From positions 1 through 64,000 of the forward strand of contig JAAEAF010003809.1 of the NCBI GenBank assembly GCA_011037195.1: 64,000 nucleotides of DNA, written 5' to 3'. Of the stretch, positions 34,901-46,372 are shown one piece after another. Within the stretch, counting starts at the first letter, position 1. Every line of letters starts with the position of its first letter. The stretch is from Triatoma infestans. Its lineage: Eukaryota; Arthropoda; Insecta; Hemiptera; Reduviidae. Under the pieces are notes generated by a model. That model was given only the letters and a program-made list of their open reading frames with translations. It made no database searches and had not been told where the DNA came from. The position numbers were made by a program, and so were the translations under genes.

Positions 34901-35106
34901 AGGTGGTGGGGGGACTGATAAATAGAGGTGGTGGGGGACTGATAAATAGAGGTAGTGGGAGACTGATAAATAGAGGTGTTGGGGGACTGATAAATAGAGG
35001 TGGTGGGGGACTGATAAATAGAGGTGGTGGGGGACTGATAAATAGAGGTAGTGGGAGACTGATAAATAGAGGTGTTGGGGGACTGATAAATAGAGGTGGT
35101 AGGGGA
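34901..35106. repeat. 24-bp minisatellite with a four-unit higher-order pattern
   Basis: The unit is ggtggtgggggactgataaa plus taga. Nine units occur in the order ggtggt, ggtggt, ggtagt, ggtgtt, ggtggt, ggtggt, ggtagt, ggtgtt, ggtggt, so a 96-bp block is repeated. The array grows out of the cctaacataaatagaggaca segment that elsewhere belongs to the CCGGAA family (compare 23557, 58260 and 60760). Its freedom from stops in several frames yields long repetitive open frames that are not genes. Confidence 0.9.
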
Positions 35107-36772
35107 ACAAATGCCAACCAACCTGCACAGGCAGGTAGACAATGATTACTCTAGGACGCGACTATTCTAGTCAGTGGTAGGCTCGTTAACTACTGTATTA
35201 GCTCACCACCGTTAGAACAAGCAACAGTTTTGACTTGTCTGACTGTTACCATAATACTTCCGACTACGGTTATTACCACCTATCTAATATTGAGGCTGTT
35301 AAATTCTCTTACTGTTGTAATGTCACCGGAAATACACCTTTTCAGGTCCCATGAGTACGAAAAAATAATTTTTAGCGATTACTGTAAATGTGAGTCTGAG
35401 TAATGGAAGATCACAGGAAGCATAAATTTAATACTAGGTTTAGACTTGACCACGTCTTCTGTCAATCTTTCAGGTGGAAATCTATCAACCGGAAGAACGA
35501 GAATGGATTTTTCATTTTTTGAAATATTTCGTTAATAATCTTTTACTTTTTTTTCCAGACACATGGGGAAAAAATTATTTCCGGTTAATTTCCAGAATTT
35601 GAGACTGAAGCAATACTTTGTCTTACAGTAGTTGTAGAAAGTAAAAAAAGATATGTATATATATATATCTTATAACGATAAAATAAATGATAAGAGAAGG
35701 AAGACAGATTTCATTCCAGCTGAAGATTAATGATGGATCTATAAAAGCCAATTTGGATTAAAAATATTACTTGACTGAACATTATTTCAGCTGGAACGTC
35801 ACTTTACTTGTTCCACACTGATCTTCTTTTTATAAATTAAAGCCTCTGTGTTTTATCTTTTCTCACTTTTTAAATTTCTTGATAATTTTTTTTTATTTTT
35901 TGTTAATTCTTTAATTATAATTTAAAATTTATATTGTTTATGTGGTGGTGGAGATTGGCTGTAGATTAATTAAATAACCTGTCTAAATTAAGATAATGAA
36001 ATTTTAATTAAAAAGAGTGTTTTAGTTAAAATAGAAAGTTTTACAACATATTTTTAATATCTGTACACAGTTTGTAAGTGGAACTATTGAGTTGATATCG
36101 ATAACTTCTTCTAGATAGGAGTACGGCTTCTGTTAACAAGGTTTCTGGCGAAATTCGTCCATAGAAGAATGAATTTACTAAATTTTTTTCCGTTTCCCGC
36201 GATTTATTCGACTCTTTAAACTTTTATTTCGAACATTTTTTTAGAAAAATTAATTTCTGAACTTTCAGATGCAGCTCAAAAAAAGCCACTCCAGTCCACT
36301 ATAATAACCAATGAGAGACCTAAAAACTCAAGGTCTCCCGCAACCTCCAAAAATGAATTTTCCCGGAAAAATGTTTCAAATAAAAGTGATAGGCCTATAT
36401 CTGTGCAGATAGCATACAAAGTTTAAAAAAAATTATCCTTTTTTGAGCAAAATTCCCCCCAAAAAATCAAAAAGTCGCACTTCTGGTTAACCACTTTTCT
36501 TCAGATTTGGAATTCTTGAAGGTTGATATATAAATTGTTTGTGTAGGCAACTGTTGTTTGCCCTATAGCATTTTAAAAGAAATACATGTATTATAAACAT
36601 GATGTACTTTATTAGCGCGAGTGCTGCCCTGTGGCGGAGGAAGAAATGTGCGTGAGATAAGAACGGTGCTCGCAGAATGATCGAGCCTTTTTTACTTTCT
36701 CTTACTCTTAGTAGATTGTTGTAGGAGATCCTTATTCTGCTACATGAATGATCTATTGTGCCGGAGAGCTCT
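35106..36772. repeat. CCGGAA-family units separated by AT-rich DNA
   Basis: A plus unit lies at about 35310-35640 (tgtcaccggaaatacacctt, atctatcaaccggaagaacg). A minus unit lies at about 36350-36500 (aaatgtttcaaataaaagtg, cgcacttctggttaaccact). Between them (35660-36170) is unassigned AT-rich DNA with a short (ta)n run. From about 36530 to 36772 nothing is recognised. Confidence 0.6.
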
Positions 36773-36961
36773 GGGGAACCTTGACAGTGCACTTCCGGCC
36801 TCCAAGCGGTTTTCTCTAGCTACAGACAACACTGCCCATCACCGGACAGTATGTTGTAGAGACTTCTAGGAAGAGAAAATCTAAGGACAGCATGCTGGAT
36901 TCGAACCCGGGACCTCCGCGTTGCTAGTTCTACGCATTACCACTGAACTAATCCCTTCCTT
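36773..36961 (-). mobile_element. tRNA-derived SINE, copy E (subfamily 2 head)
   Basis: Minus-strand copy with head attagttcagtggtaatgcg, B-box ggttcgaatcc, ttctcttcctagaagtctct and a cactgtcaagg end that lacks the usual gcgccaatgac terminus. The head is of the 'cagtggta' type, distinct from copies A-D ('aagtggtta'). Confidence 0.82.
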
Positions 36962-37426
36962 CTCCCTTGGCTTAGACCAGTTACCTGGGACGGAGATCCT
37001 AGTTTGTGTACTGTGTTTGTCCTTGTCTGTAAAGAGTAGAGTCTATGTAGTTTAAGTGTATTGTGTAGTGTCTTGACGAAGTGCATAAAGTACTGAGCTG
37101 TGGTAACCCGTGGGGTCGGTATCTCCCAAGTTACTGCATGCAAGAGGAAGTATTGTAATTACCTTCTCTCACACACTCGCTGTCTGATTCATGGTTATTG
37201 GTTATGAAAGGTGTTGATCACCTTATATTTATGTTATGTTGTTGGTCTTAATTATTTAACAAAGTGTCTCTTTAATAACTCTTTATTACAGTTTGCTACA
37301 TTTGATATATTTCTTTAATGAGTATTTGGTTTATAATCTAGTGCTTTTCCCTGGATAAAACTAAAATTATGATTATTTGGGGAGACATTCCTAGACAAAG
37401 CCGGTTTTGATGTACTATTAAAACGA

Positions 37427-37597
37427 TGAGCCTCCTCCTCCGGATAGTGTTCTCTCGTTACAAACAACACTGTCCATCACCGGACAGACAGTAGTAGAGG
37501 TTCCTAGGAAGAGAAAATCTAAGGGTACCACGGCTGGATTCGAACCCGGGATCTCCGCGTTGCTAGTCCAGCGCGCTACCACTGAGCTAATCTCTTC
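37427..37597 (-). mobile_element. tRNA-derived SINE, copy F (subfamily 2 head)
   Basis: Minus-strand copy with head gattagctcagtggtagcgc, ggttcgaatcc and ttctcttcctaggaacctct; the 3' quarter is missing after ggaggagg. It lies 470 bp from copy E in the same orientation. Confidence 0.85.
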
Positions 37598-37639
37598 AAT
37601 ATTTAATTATAAAAGTATAAGAGAGTGAGAGAGAGTCCG

Positions 37640-40600
37640 TGATATCATTCCCATTAAAACATTCTATTCGTATTCAGGGGACCTTAAAACATGTATTTCC
37701 CGTGAAAACACAGTTTCGGAAAAATGGCACGATCTTATTACTTTCTAGTTTTAGGAGTAAGATAAAGTAAAAATCTGTGTGTATCTGTTTTCTTTATATA
37801 AGATACAAAAAAATAAAACAGTGTAACCAACATAATCAATTGAAATTATTGTACCGAATATGCCATCTTAATCACATAGAAATTATTGTTGCAATGTTAG
37901 TGTGAACTTGTAAAAGTTGATTATTTAGTGTTTCACCACCAGACGGCACCTTCCAGCATGTCGTTGAAACTGATTTAATGTGAACGATGTGTGTATAAGT
38001 GAAATGAGTTCTCTCTCCTTCCTTGAAGGCGGCAACCCTTTTCCAGATATCCCCTGCTTTAGCCTTCTTTTATGAATGTACTCACTGCCAGCATAACCAC
38101 TTACTTCCCTTTCAACTCTTTGTGTGAATACACCTCTTAGTGAGTGTGCGTATTTATTAGAAGGTCAGGTTAGGTAGTAGATCGATAAGTTTCCTTAACA
38201 GTGAAATTGTCGCCACCTGGTGGCAAGAGAGTAAAAGAATCTGCTATGAAACTGTCATTTTCCCTTACTATATTTTGTACAATTCTAATTAACTGAGTTT
38301 CGTTAAACTTGCAATGCTTTCTAAGGGTTTAGTTTGGCTTGTATTAGATTATAAGTGTAGTGGGGATTATACTTGTTTACCTGACAGCACACTCTATCTC
38401 AACCCCTTAGCAAAGTTTGTATTGGCGGTTGATATTTAATCACAGGTCTCCGCAGAACACCTCTCCTATTAATACAGTACAGATGATAGTGAAGATTATA
38501 CTTCATTATATCTAGTACAGATTATATTGAAGTGGTATTACAGAGGAACGCTTGAGGTATTGCTGCTCCCCCTCCCCCCCTACTACCCAAGAAAATAACG
38601 TTTTATGGAAAAAGAAATTGAAATGTTCGGTATTTAGTTGAGTGTACAAAGTTTAAAGAAAATCGCTGCAGCGATTTCGGGAAAATCGCGAACAATTGAA
38701 AAAAAAAAACTTTGAAAAAGCCAATCAGTGGTGGTAAAGTGGCACTGATCAGTGGTGGTAAAGTGGTCCTTCTGGATGTCTGATTTTGTTCTAAACCTTA
38801 TTGTTAGATCCCCGACAACACTTAAACTGTAAATGTCGTCTGAACTTTCTGCATTTTCCATTTTTGATTTATGCTGAACCAACACGCACACATTTCTAAA
38901 AACCACTACTCCGGACTCAAGGGACCTCAAACATGTATTTCCGTTGGAAAATCGATATTGAAAATATGACAGATCGTAATACTTTTTCTTACTGCAGTAA
39001 AAGTCAGTAATAATTCAGTATGTCTCACAGTCGCATTTAGGTGGCTAACTCTTATAATAATGGAACCTCTTATAATAATGGAATCATTAAATGACTATAA
39101 CAAGACGCCAACAGTAAACAGATAATTTGCTAGTTGTAAAGTAGTTTGAATTTTTAAAGCGAGCGTCCCAGTGTAACTAATCATTTTCTCGACTTGTATG
39201 TTCATAATGTCTTATCGAATGTCCGCCAGTATTGCGCAGAAAGATACTTGTTAAAGTAATGATGCTGTAGCTGCCGCTGTAGGGGTAATGTGTGTACATC
39301 TCTGGGTCTGTGTAACCCAGCACACCAATCTGTCTTCATTATCTCCAACGTCCAACCAGCTGACTACATTATTTCCTTTAAAAAAAACACCTGATTTATT
39401 TCTCTAGATTTATCAGCTGATTCATAAACATGGCACTTGTTTAAGCGCTGTAAAGAGGAAAAAATATTGCGATCATGTCAATTTTACCAAATTGAGTTTT
39501 TGACCGGAAGTTCATGTTTTGAGGTTCCCTGAGTGGTTTGAAACTCTCACACGACTTTCTATTTATATAAATAAAATCATTTTTTTTAAAACTCCAAATT
39601 TTTTCTCATAAATATCGGTGATGTTGGAGGGGGGCCACCACCAACTTCCCAAACTAGCAAAGGTAGGGAAGTGAAGAGCGGACCAGTAAGGTAGAACTAA
39701 CCCCATATATTTGAAATTTAACAGTCCGAATTCCGCTAGACTAACTAATAATCCTTTTGGGGAATGATGTTTGAAATAAAAGTGATATGTTTATATCCGT
39801 GCATCAAGCATTCCAAATTTAAGAATATCATTATAACCGTTTTCGACAACATTCCAAAATACTATCTACCAATAATCTAATCTGTAAAATCGCACTTCCT
39901 GTTAACCAATTTTCTTCAAATTTAAATTCTATCAATGCTTCTGTGTATTAATATTATGTAGGTGGCAAACCATATATTATACTGAAGTGGTACTCTAGAG
40001 GAATGTATAACGCTACTATCCCCCCCCCCCACCAAAAAAAAATCAATTTTCCCGGGAAATTGTTTCTAATAAATGTGATCGGTATTTATGTATGAAGATA
40101 GTATACAAAGTTTAAAGAAAATATATTGGTGACGTTTTCGAGGAAATCACGAAATACATTACACTGAACAAAACATTGAAAGTAAACTCGCACATACGAA
40201 ACAGATATGATGGTCGTAACTGAAAGGAATATAAAATTTGAGCTTACAACGATCTCTACCTTCTCTTGCTCCTAGTAACAGGAAGTATTGCGATCGTGTC
40301 AAGTTTTCGAAATTGCAGTTATCACCGGAAATACAGGTTCTGGATGCCTCCTGAGTATGAAAAAAAAAAGAAGATCCAACTTGGTATTTCGTTTAGATAG
40401 ACCAAGATCTGGCACTAAGATTTGGGGTCAAAATCCATCAACCGGAAGTGCGCCTTTACTGAGTGTTTTTGCAATTTTCTCGAAAACGGCTTCAACGATT
40501 TTCTTTAAATTTCGTATACTAACTACACTACAATACAAGTGACATATCACTTTTATTTAAAACATTTTCCCGGTAAGTGGTATTTTGTCCTAGTTAGTAA

Positions 40601-41050
40601 GCAAAGACTGGTGGTATTTTACGTCATTTGAAGAAGCTAAATATATATATATTTTTTCCGGCATAATATAGAAGACCTTGTGAAAGACATGGGATATTAC
40701 AGAAATAGCGTTACATTAACGTTATATCCTGGTACCTTGTGTATAAATCCTTGTGAGCCATGTTCAATCGACCTGACTGCTATCTATAGACATACAGACA
40801 AACATGCAATTACTATTAACAGCTGATAGCTATCACTAAGCTTTTTATATCTTCTATAATTACTTTTTGTTATCTAGTTTTAATGTTAACTCAATTAATT
40901 GAGAAAGAATCTGGTGAGTCTTAAAAACGCTTGGGGTAGGGGAGCGATTCTGGGTTCCTCAGAACTTGCATTTTCCGGTGAAAACCTGATATCGACAATT
41001 TGACACGATTATAATGCTTCCTCTTACTAGGAGTCATTTAAATAACTGCA
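37640..41050. repeat. CCGGAA-family units and unassigned intergenic DNA
   Basis: Minus pieces: 37680-37740 (ttatttcccg-like acatgtatttcccgtgaaaa), 38620-38980 (gtttaaagaaaatcgctgca, aacatgtatttccgttggaa), 39770-40160 and 40970-41030. Plus pieces: 39470-39540 (tttttgaccggaagttcatg, then a hairpin relic aactctcacacgac) and 40290-40590 (tatcaccggaaatacaggtt, caaccggaagtgcgccttta, ctcgaaaacggcttcaacga). 37780-38520 and 39000-39420 hold nothing I can name. A 19-bp direct repeat with aatcagtggtggtaaagtgg is at 38726-38763. Confidence 0.6.
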
Positions 41051-41580
41051 TGCGGCATTTATTTTGGCGACAAAATGCGACAAATTGAGAATCAACAAGG
41101 GGGCTTTCGTGAACATCGTATTAATATTATAATTGAAACTGTTATTCACTGCCTCACCCAATTAAAAATGAAATTAAAACTTTTTAATAGCTTTACACAC
41201 TTTTAATAGCAAAAATTGTCCAATTAAGCCATAAAATGTTCCGTGTTGGTTAGAAATAAAACATGAAAAGGAAATCCATTAAAACTCTTACTACTGGTGT
41301 CTATTGAAACAAAAAATGATGTCATTATGATTAACGACAGTTAGTGGATCTGTCATTAATGAATGGGGTCAATAATGATGGGTAATGGTGTTTTCTCTTG
41401 AATAGTTGACGAAAATGCTAATAGTGATCGATAAGGGGAATGCAAATTACTAATCGATCCGGAGATTTAGAATCCATAGACTACCAGGGTGATGATTTAT
41501 TTTTTGGTGGCAGAATGTTTTGAAAGAGAACCAACAGAGCAGTACTTTAACACAGAAAACCATGGTTTTAAAGTATGTAT
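41050..41580. other. Intergenic DNA, nothing recognised
   Basis: AT-rich with no open frame of interest and no assigned repeat. Confidence 0.4.
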
Positions 41581-42620
41581 ATCAGTCAATAATTTTACTT
41601 CCTCTTACTCCTAGTAAAAGATAGCATTGTAATCGGGTCAAATTTTCAATATCGAGTTTTCACTGGAAATACACGTTTTGAGATCCCCTTAGTCCAAAAA
41701 AAGTGGATTTTAGAAAAAGGTCTGTATGTTTACTGTCTGTATGTGAACAGCAGCTGGAAAACGAAAATTCGAAGAAACTGCAAACTTGATATTCCGATTA
41801 GGTATTATCAAAAGATCCGACAGTAAGTTATCTGTCAAAATTTCTCAACCGGAAGTACCACTTTACTGAATGTTTTTTTTTTCACTTTTTTTGCGATTTT
41901 CTCGAAAATGGCTCTAACGATTTTCTTTAAACTTGGTATATCATCTACACATACAAAGATCTACAAGTTTTATTTGCAATCATTTCTCCGGGAAAATTCA
42001 TTCTAATGGCATTGGGGGGGTTCCTCTAAAGTGATATTTGAGTTTATTACACAATTCTTTCATCTAAATAATATTTATTAGAATTAAATATGTTGTTGAA
42101 ATTCCGAGATTGATGAAATCGGATGACAGGAAGCGCCTTTTTTAGTGAAAAGTATTTTTCAGTTTCCTGCTGTTTCTTTAAAACGGCTGCTACGATTTTC
42201 TTTAAACTAATTATGTCAACTTCACATATAAGGGGCTACTACTATTATTTGAAATATTTCTCTGGGAAAATTCATTTAAGGGAGTCTATGTGGACGGTGA
42301 GGGTTATGATTTCCTCTGGGCCATCTTAGTTGATCATACAATTCTACCATTTAAACAAAATTAATTAGAAATAAATAGTTTGCCAAAATCCCGAGTGTTA
42401 AGCCGGTAGTGTAAAACAGAAGTGCGTTTTTACTGAACAGTTTTTTCAGTTTTTGTGATTTTTCTCTTCTAAGAACACCGACGAATTTCATTAAATATGC
42501 TATAACTAACTATAAAATTTGTCAGCGCTACAATTTTGTGGAGTGAAGTAAGAGAAACTTGTGTGTGTGTGTGTGTGTTTCACACCAGATTTTTTTTGTT
42601 ATCTCTAATAAAGGAAGTTG
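41580..42620 (+). repeat. CCGGAA-family repeat, nearly complete plus-orientation unit
   Basis: The fullest example in the window. In order: acttcctcttactcctagta (41589), atcgggtcaaattttcaata, ttttcactggaaatacacgt, a gtctgtatg stretch, cgaagaaactgcaaacttga, ctcaaccggaagtaccactt (41846), ctcgaaaatggctctaacga (41899), cttggtatatcatctacaca, atttctccgggaaaattcat (41980), a ggcattgggggggttcctct block, and a second partial unit. It ends at taagagaaacttgtgtg and gtttcacaccagat (42549-42590). Confidence 0.75.
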
Positions 42621-43239
42621 ATAAATTAATAGATATTTCCAATAAAATCAATAAAAGTGATAATTAAATATCTAAAAGAAGCAATGATAAAGACTACAAA
42701 TCTCAATTACGATATTTCACAATTACAAACATACCTGTAACTGAAAAACCAATAAAAATTGCCAGACCAGTTTCATGTTACTAATATGAATGTTTTTCAG
42801 TAGGTCAGCCACAATAACAAAATTAACAAATACATATTGTATCTTTTCCCTACTTTTATCTATTTCGTACATTACATGGCACCACACATTCCACAATTGA
42901 TATTTAAGTCAAATCTTTATATTTGCATCTGCAATTATACGTGCAATAATTCCTGACTTGTACAAAGTATACGTTTGCACACCTAACCTATAACAGGAAC
43001 CTGAAATATCTCCCCCCATGTAGTCGAACATATACTATTATGAAAATTTTATAGAGATAAAGCTACAATATTTCTATATAATTGTGCCAAGTAGGGACAG
43101 TCAGTGTTGTGATTCATGATTTGCACACAGGTAAAGTCTCGAATGGTCTCGTATATAATTGCCTATTAGGGAGCCTGTGCAGTGTCTTCCTTTCAACTGA
43201 TCGAGTGAAGTAAAATTTTTTAAACGAATATAAAATTTA

Positions 43240-43322
43240 GCAGTTATACGCGAACTTGAACTGGGGATCTCCCAGTTACTAGTCCATACTCATAACCACG
43301 ACACCAACACCCGCTCAACTGA
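43240..43322 (-). mobile_element. Possible SINE head of a third tRNA-like family
   Basis: Read on the minus strand, gagcgggtgttggtgtcgtg resembles an A-box region, followed by actagtaactgggagatccc and ccagttcaagttcgc as a B-box-like element. A body is not defined because no second copy was found in the window. Confidence 0.4.
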
Positions 43323-44199
43323 TATATATGAAATATATATGGAATTTTATGAATATAATGCTGACTACATTCTCTATGATAGTGCTAAATAGGAAAATTA
43401 TCCATGTACTAATCCATGAACTGGTCTGGCAATTTTAAGGAGTTTTCAAATTTTTGACATACTTCTTTCAGATCTGTAACAAAATCTTAAATGTCTTCCT
43501 TTCCATTGAACGTAACATAAACTATTTCTAGAAAAATGATACCTCCATTCTCTGTATCTGTACAATAAACTAGAATGTTATTCTATATTGTCTTATGGTC
43601 TGTTTTTTTCTACAATTAAACGAAAGGTGAAGCAATAGTTTGTTTAAAGCAATTTCGTTATGCAAACTTGAGGTGTTTCTGTTTGACTTGTAAGCAAGGC
43701 ACAGCCTACAAAGCTTCATTTAATTGCTGGTCCGTTTACTTAGTTTTAGGTAGTAAATTAGAAATGAAACAAAGACATCGGAACATTTGACTTTAGTCAA
43801 TAAAAACCATTTGATATACCTAATGGCCCAATCCCATCATAGAACAGTGAATAGTTTCATTCATGATGTTTCCCTATACAATTTGATTGAACGTTACTTA
43901 AATGAAATGCCGCTGAATAATTGGATAAAGGATCAAACTGTTGCCTGATGAAAGTGAAAATACAACAAAGGAAAAGGTTGATTATAAAATTGAAAAGAGG
44001 TGTTAAATTGATAAACTGCGATGTTCAAAGTGGAGGCAGTGACATTCTATTGACTGAAGTCCAGAAAGGACATCCGTCGGTGCCTGGCATGTTTTTTTTC
44101 AATAAAAACAGGCTAAACACGCTACAGTATAAAACACGCTAAATTTAATTAACAATTTTTTTTTTAAATGGTATCGTTTACAATGTTTGGCATTCGGGC

Positions 44200-44325
44200 A
44201 TAACATTGTTATCACACTGTTTGACAAAAGGCATCCTGATGATGGGCGAACGCCCGAAACCGGTTGGTGACCACAAAAAGAAGCAGGCTATCACGGAATA
44301 TATCTTTGAAACTCACACCATTTCT
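44200..44325 (+). repeat. Dispersed repeat, copy 1 of the 'atcctgatgatg' family
   Basis: The segment from ttatcacactgtttgac through aaaggcatcctgatgatg to caaaaagaagcaggctatca and cggaaaatatc-like sequence recurs on the minus strand at 52050-52165 and more diverged at 59065-59150. The type is like the terminal repeats of Penelope-like retroelements; no Penelope coding sequence is present. Confidence 0.6.
44232..44269 (+). ncRNA. Hammerhead-ribozyme-like motif
   Basis: Reading 5' to 3': catc, CTGATGA (44236-44242), one unpaired t, gggc-gaac-gccc as stem II, GAA (44256-44258), a short ac-cg-gt stem III, T at the cleavage position (44265), and ggtg, which pairs with catc to form stem I with one G-U. 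All conserved core bases of a type I hammerhead are present in order. The extra base between the core and stem II, and the very short stem III, are weaknesses. Such minimal hammerheads are known in Penelope-like elements. Activity is not shown by sequence. Confidence 0.45.
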
Positions 44326-44373
44326 TCTAACTCCTACTAATACAGGGTAATACAATTAACTAATTTAATTAGG

Positions 44374-44597
44374 AAAGGGATTAGCTCAGTGGTAGGGCGC
44401 TGGACTAGTAACGCGGAGGTACCGAGTTCGAGTCCAGCAAGCCCTATCCTTAGATTTTCTCTTCCTAGGTCCTTCTACAGCTCACTGTCCGGAGTGGGCA
44501 GTTTGGTCTGTAACGAGAGAACACTGTCCGGAGGCCTGCAGTACACTAAGGCTCCAGGTGCCTATGACCATACGCTCGCCGTAAATTAAAAAAAAAT
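44374..44597 (+). mobile_element. tRNA-derived SINE, copy G (subfamily 2 head)
   Basis: Plus-strand full-length copy: ggattagctcagtggtaggg head, gagttcgagtcc B-box region, ttctcttcctaggtccttct, ctgtaacgagagaacactgt, and tgcctatgaccatacg at the end, followed by an A-rich tail. The tRNA-like 5' part can be drawn as D-arm and T-arm, but the acceptor 3' half is replaced by SINE body, so it is not a tRNA gene. Confidence 0.87.
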
Positions 44598-44599
44598 TC

Positions 44600-46340
44600 T
44601 TTGAATTTAAAATTGTATTAAATGTCCCAACATAAACATAGTAGAGAGGGGGGGGGGCATGCAGTATTTAATTAGTCCAGAAGGTAGCGCCAGTAAAACT
44701 GAACAAACCCTAATAAATGTAAAATCTAATTTCAAATGAAACTAAATGATTGTCTGTCTTGATTTTTCTAGTGCATAACAGCCAAACACCATTCTACATT
44801 CATCATAACTCGTAGCTCGGTCATTCTGCTCTCTCTCTTCTCTCCTTACTCAATACAATCGTTCAAATATAAATTGTGAGTTAGTGCAAGTTCGTGTGCA
44901 TGCAGTTCACCATCAAATACTGCTACCATTATATTAGTTTCCGCATAAATAATACATAGTCGACATTTAAGTTATATATATATTGCGTTTCCTAACAAAA
45001 GAGTAGAAAACAATATTAAAAGGTTAAATTTAGATTTAGGGTTTTATATGAGACGGTTACCGCGTTCTATGAGTGAGAATTCCAATGTTTTCATCCAGGA
45101 CCGGTCAACTATGCATCAGGGCTCAGGTGCAAAAACATTGTCGGGGCCCGATCAATAAACAATTCTGATGTGAAACATCAAGACTCATCAAACACTCACA
45201 AGACTTTCTCTTACTCCAATTTACTTAGTTACATAGTTAGTATCTAGTTTATCGAACTCTAATAGGTATATTACGCCTCTTCTAATTATAATTATTTTGT
45301 TTAATTGCACTCATTAATAGTTCGATTCTTTTTTAATGTTGTTGCAAGAAACTAGATTTTGATTGAATCTCGTGCATAGATTCCCATCTTTAATACTTTG
45401 TGGACTGCGCCACCTATACGAAATTAGGAGTGTGTGTCTAATACACACTCATTTTTCCCGATTTTCCTGCCCATGTTTTTGCTCTTACCGTTGGAAAACA
45501 GAATAAGAGTGAGCTCTTATACAACACCGTGCTGAAGCATATAAATGAAAATAATGTTTGAAATTACGAAATAACGATGTAAACAGTGAGCAGGAGCAGA
45601 GTTATCAATCACAGGCTGACGGGCGCCATATTAACTTGCTATTATCTGGTGAGCTGTTTTAGCCGCCATATTGATATCTCCATAGCTTCCCGCCATAAGT
45701 ACCAAACATTGATTTCTTATCATTTATCTATTAAATTTAATAATGTTTAAAAAATGTTTAAGTTAATTTTGAAAAGATATTGATTTCTTTTCTATCTATT
45801 GTGTTTGCGATTCGTTTAGTAGAAAATATCGCAGAAAGTTCAAATTTGATATTATGTTTAGGTAAGGTAAGATAGGTAGGTAAGTTTTGATATTAGGTTT
45901 TAGGAAGAGATGTTTAGGTAAGATATTATAGTTGATGTCATGGTTAGGTTCATCGGATATGGCTCGAACATTTCGGTCAAAATCCACCACCGGAAGTGCG
46001 ATTTATTGAATGATTTTTTTTTCAGCTTTTCGGATACGGCTCCAACGATTTTCTTCAACTTCAATACTAAGTGCGTTTCCTATTGCATTTATTTGTTGTA
46101 ACATTTTTCTGGAAAAAGTAATATTAGAATGGCAGTGTTCCCACCAGGCAAAACTCTGATCAGCTCCTTCATCATCTTGATTAGATATTCGCTTAATTCC
46201 CCCAACAACATGTATTTATACGAAGTGGTAAGGCCAGTTTTGCATAGATTTATAAACTCGAATGAATAACTCGAAAATTTGTGTTGAATGATTTACTTAA
46301 CAGAATATTGGGAGGGGGTAATGCTGTTCGCGTCCGTACG
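44600..46340. other. Intergenic DNA with CCGGAA-family pieces
   Basis: A hairpin relic with cactcacaagactttctctt is at about 45195, and a plus-orientation piece with tccaccaccggaagtgcgat and cggctccaacgattttcttc at about 45980-46060. 45300-45780 is unassigned. Confidence 0.5.
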
Positions 46341-46372
46341 GTTTGTACACGTGCCTCCTGGTTTAAAGCTAA

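Larger units (their letters stand above)
42620..44373. other. Intergenic DNA with a tRNA-like head and a hammerhead-like repeat
   Basis: 43240-43322 (minus) looks like a separate SINE head and 44200-44320 a dispersed repeat with a ribozyme-like core; both have their own entries. No protein-coding gene is supported; the 73-codon frame at 43921 has no family signature. Confidence 0.45.

Noticed and set aside
34751..35145. Several long overlapping open frames on both strands with YQSPTTSI- or NRGGGGLI-type repeats
   Set aside because: They are translations of the 24-bp minisatellite, whose unit is a multiple of three and free of stops in several frames; no gene context.
44374..44450. tRNA gene (A and B box, GGTTCGAGTCC-like arm)
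   Set aside because: The 3' acceptor half is replaced by SINE body shared by eight loci, so this is a tRNA-derived SINE head. The same applies to 7985, 37597 and 54545.
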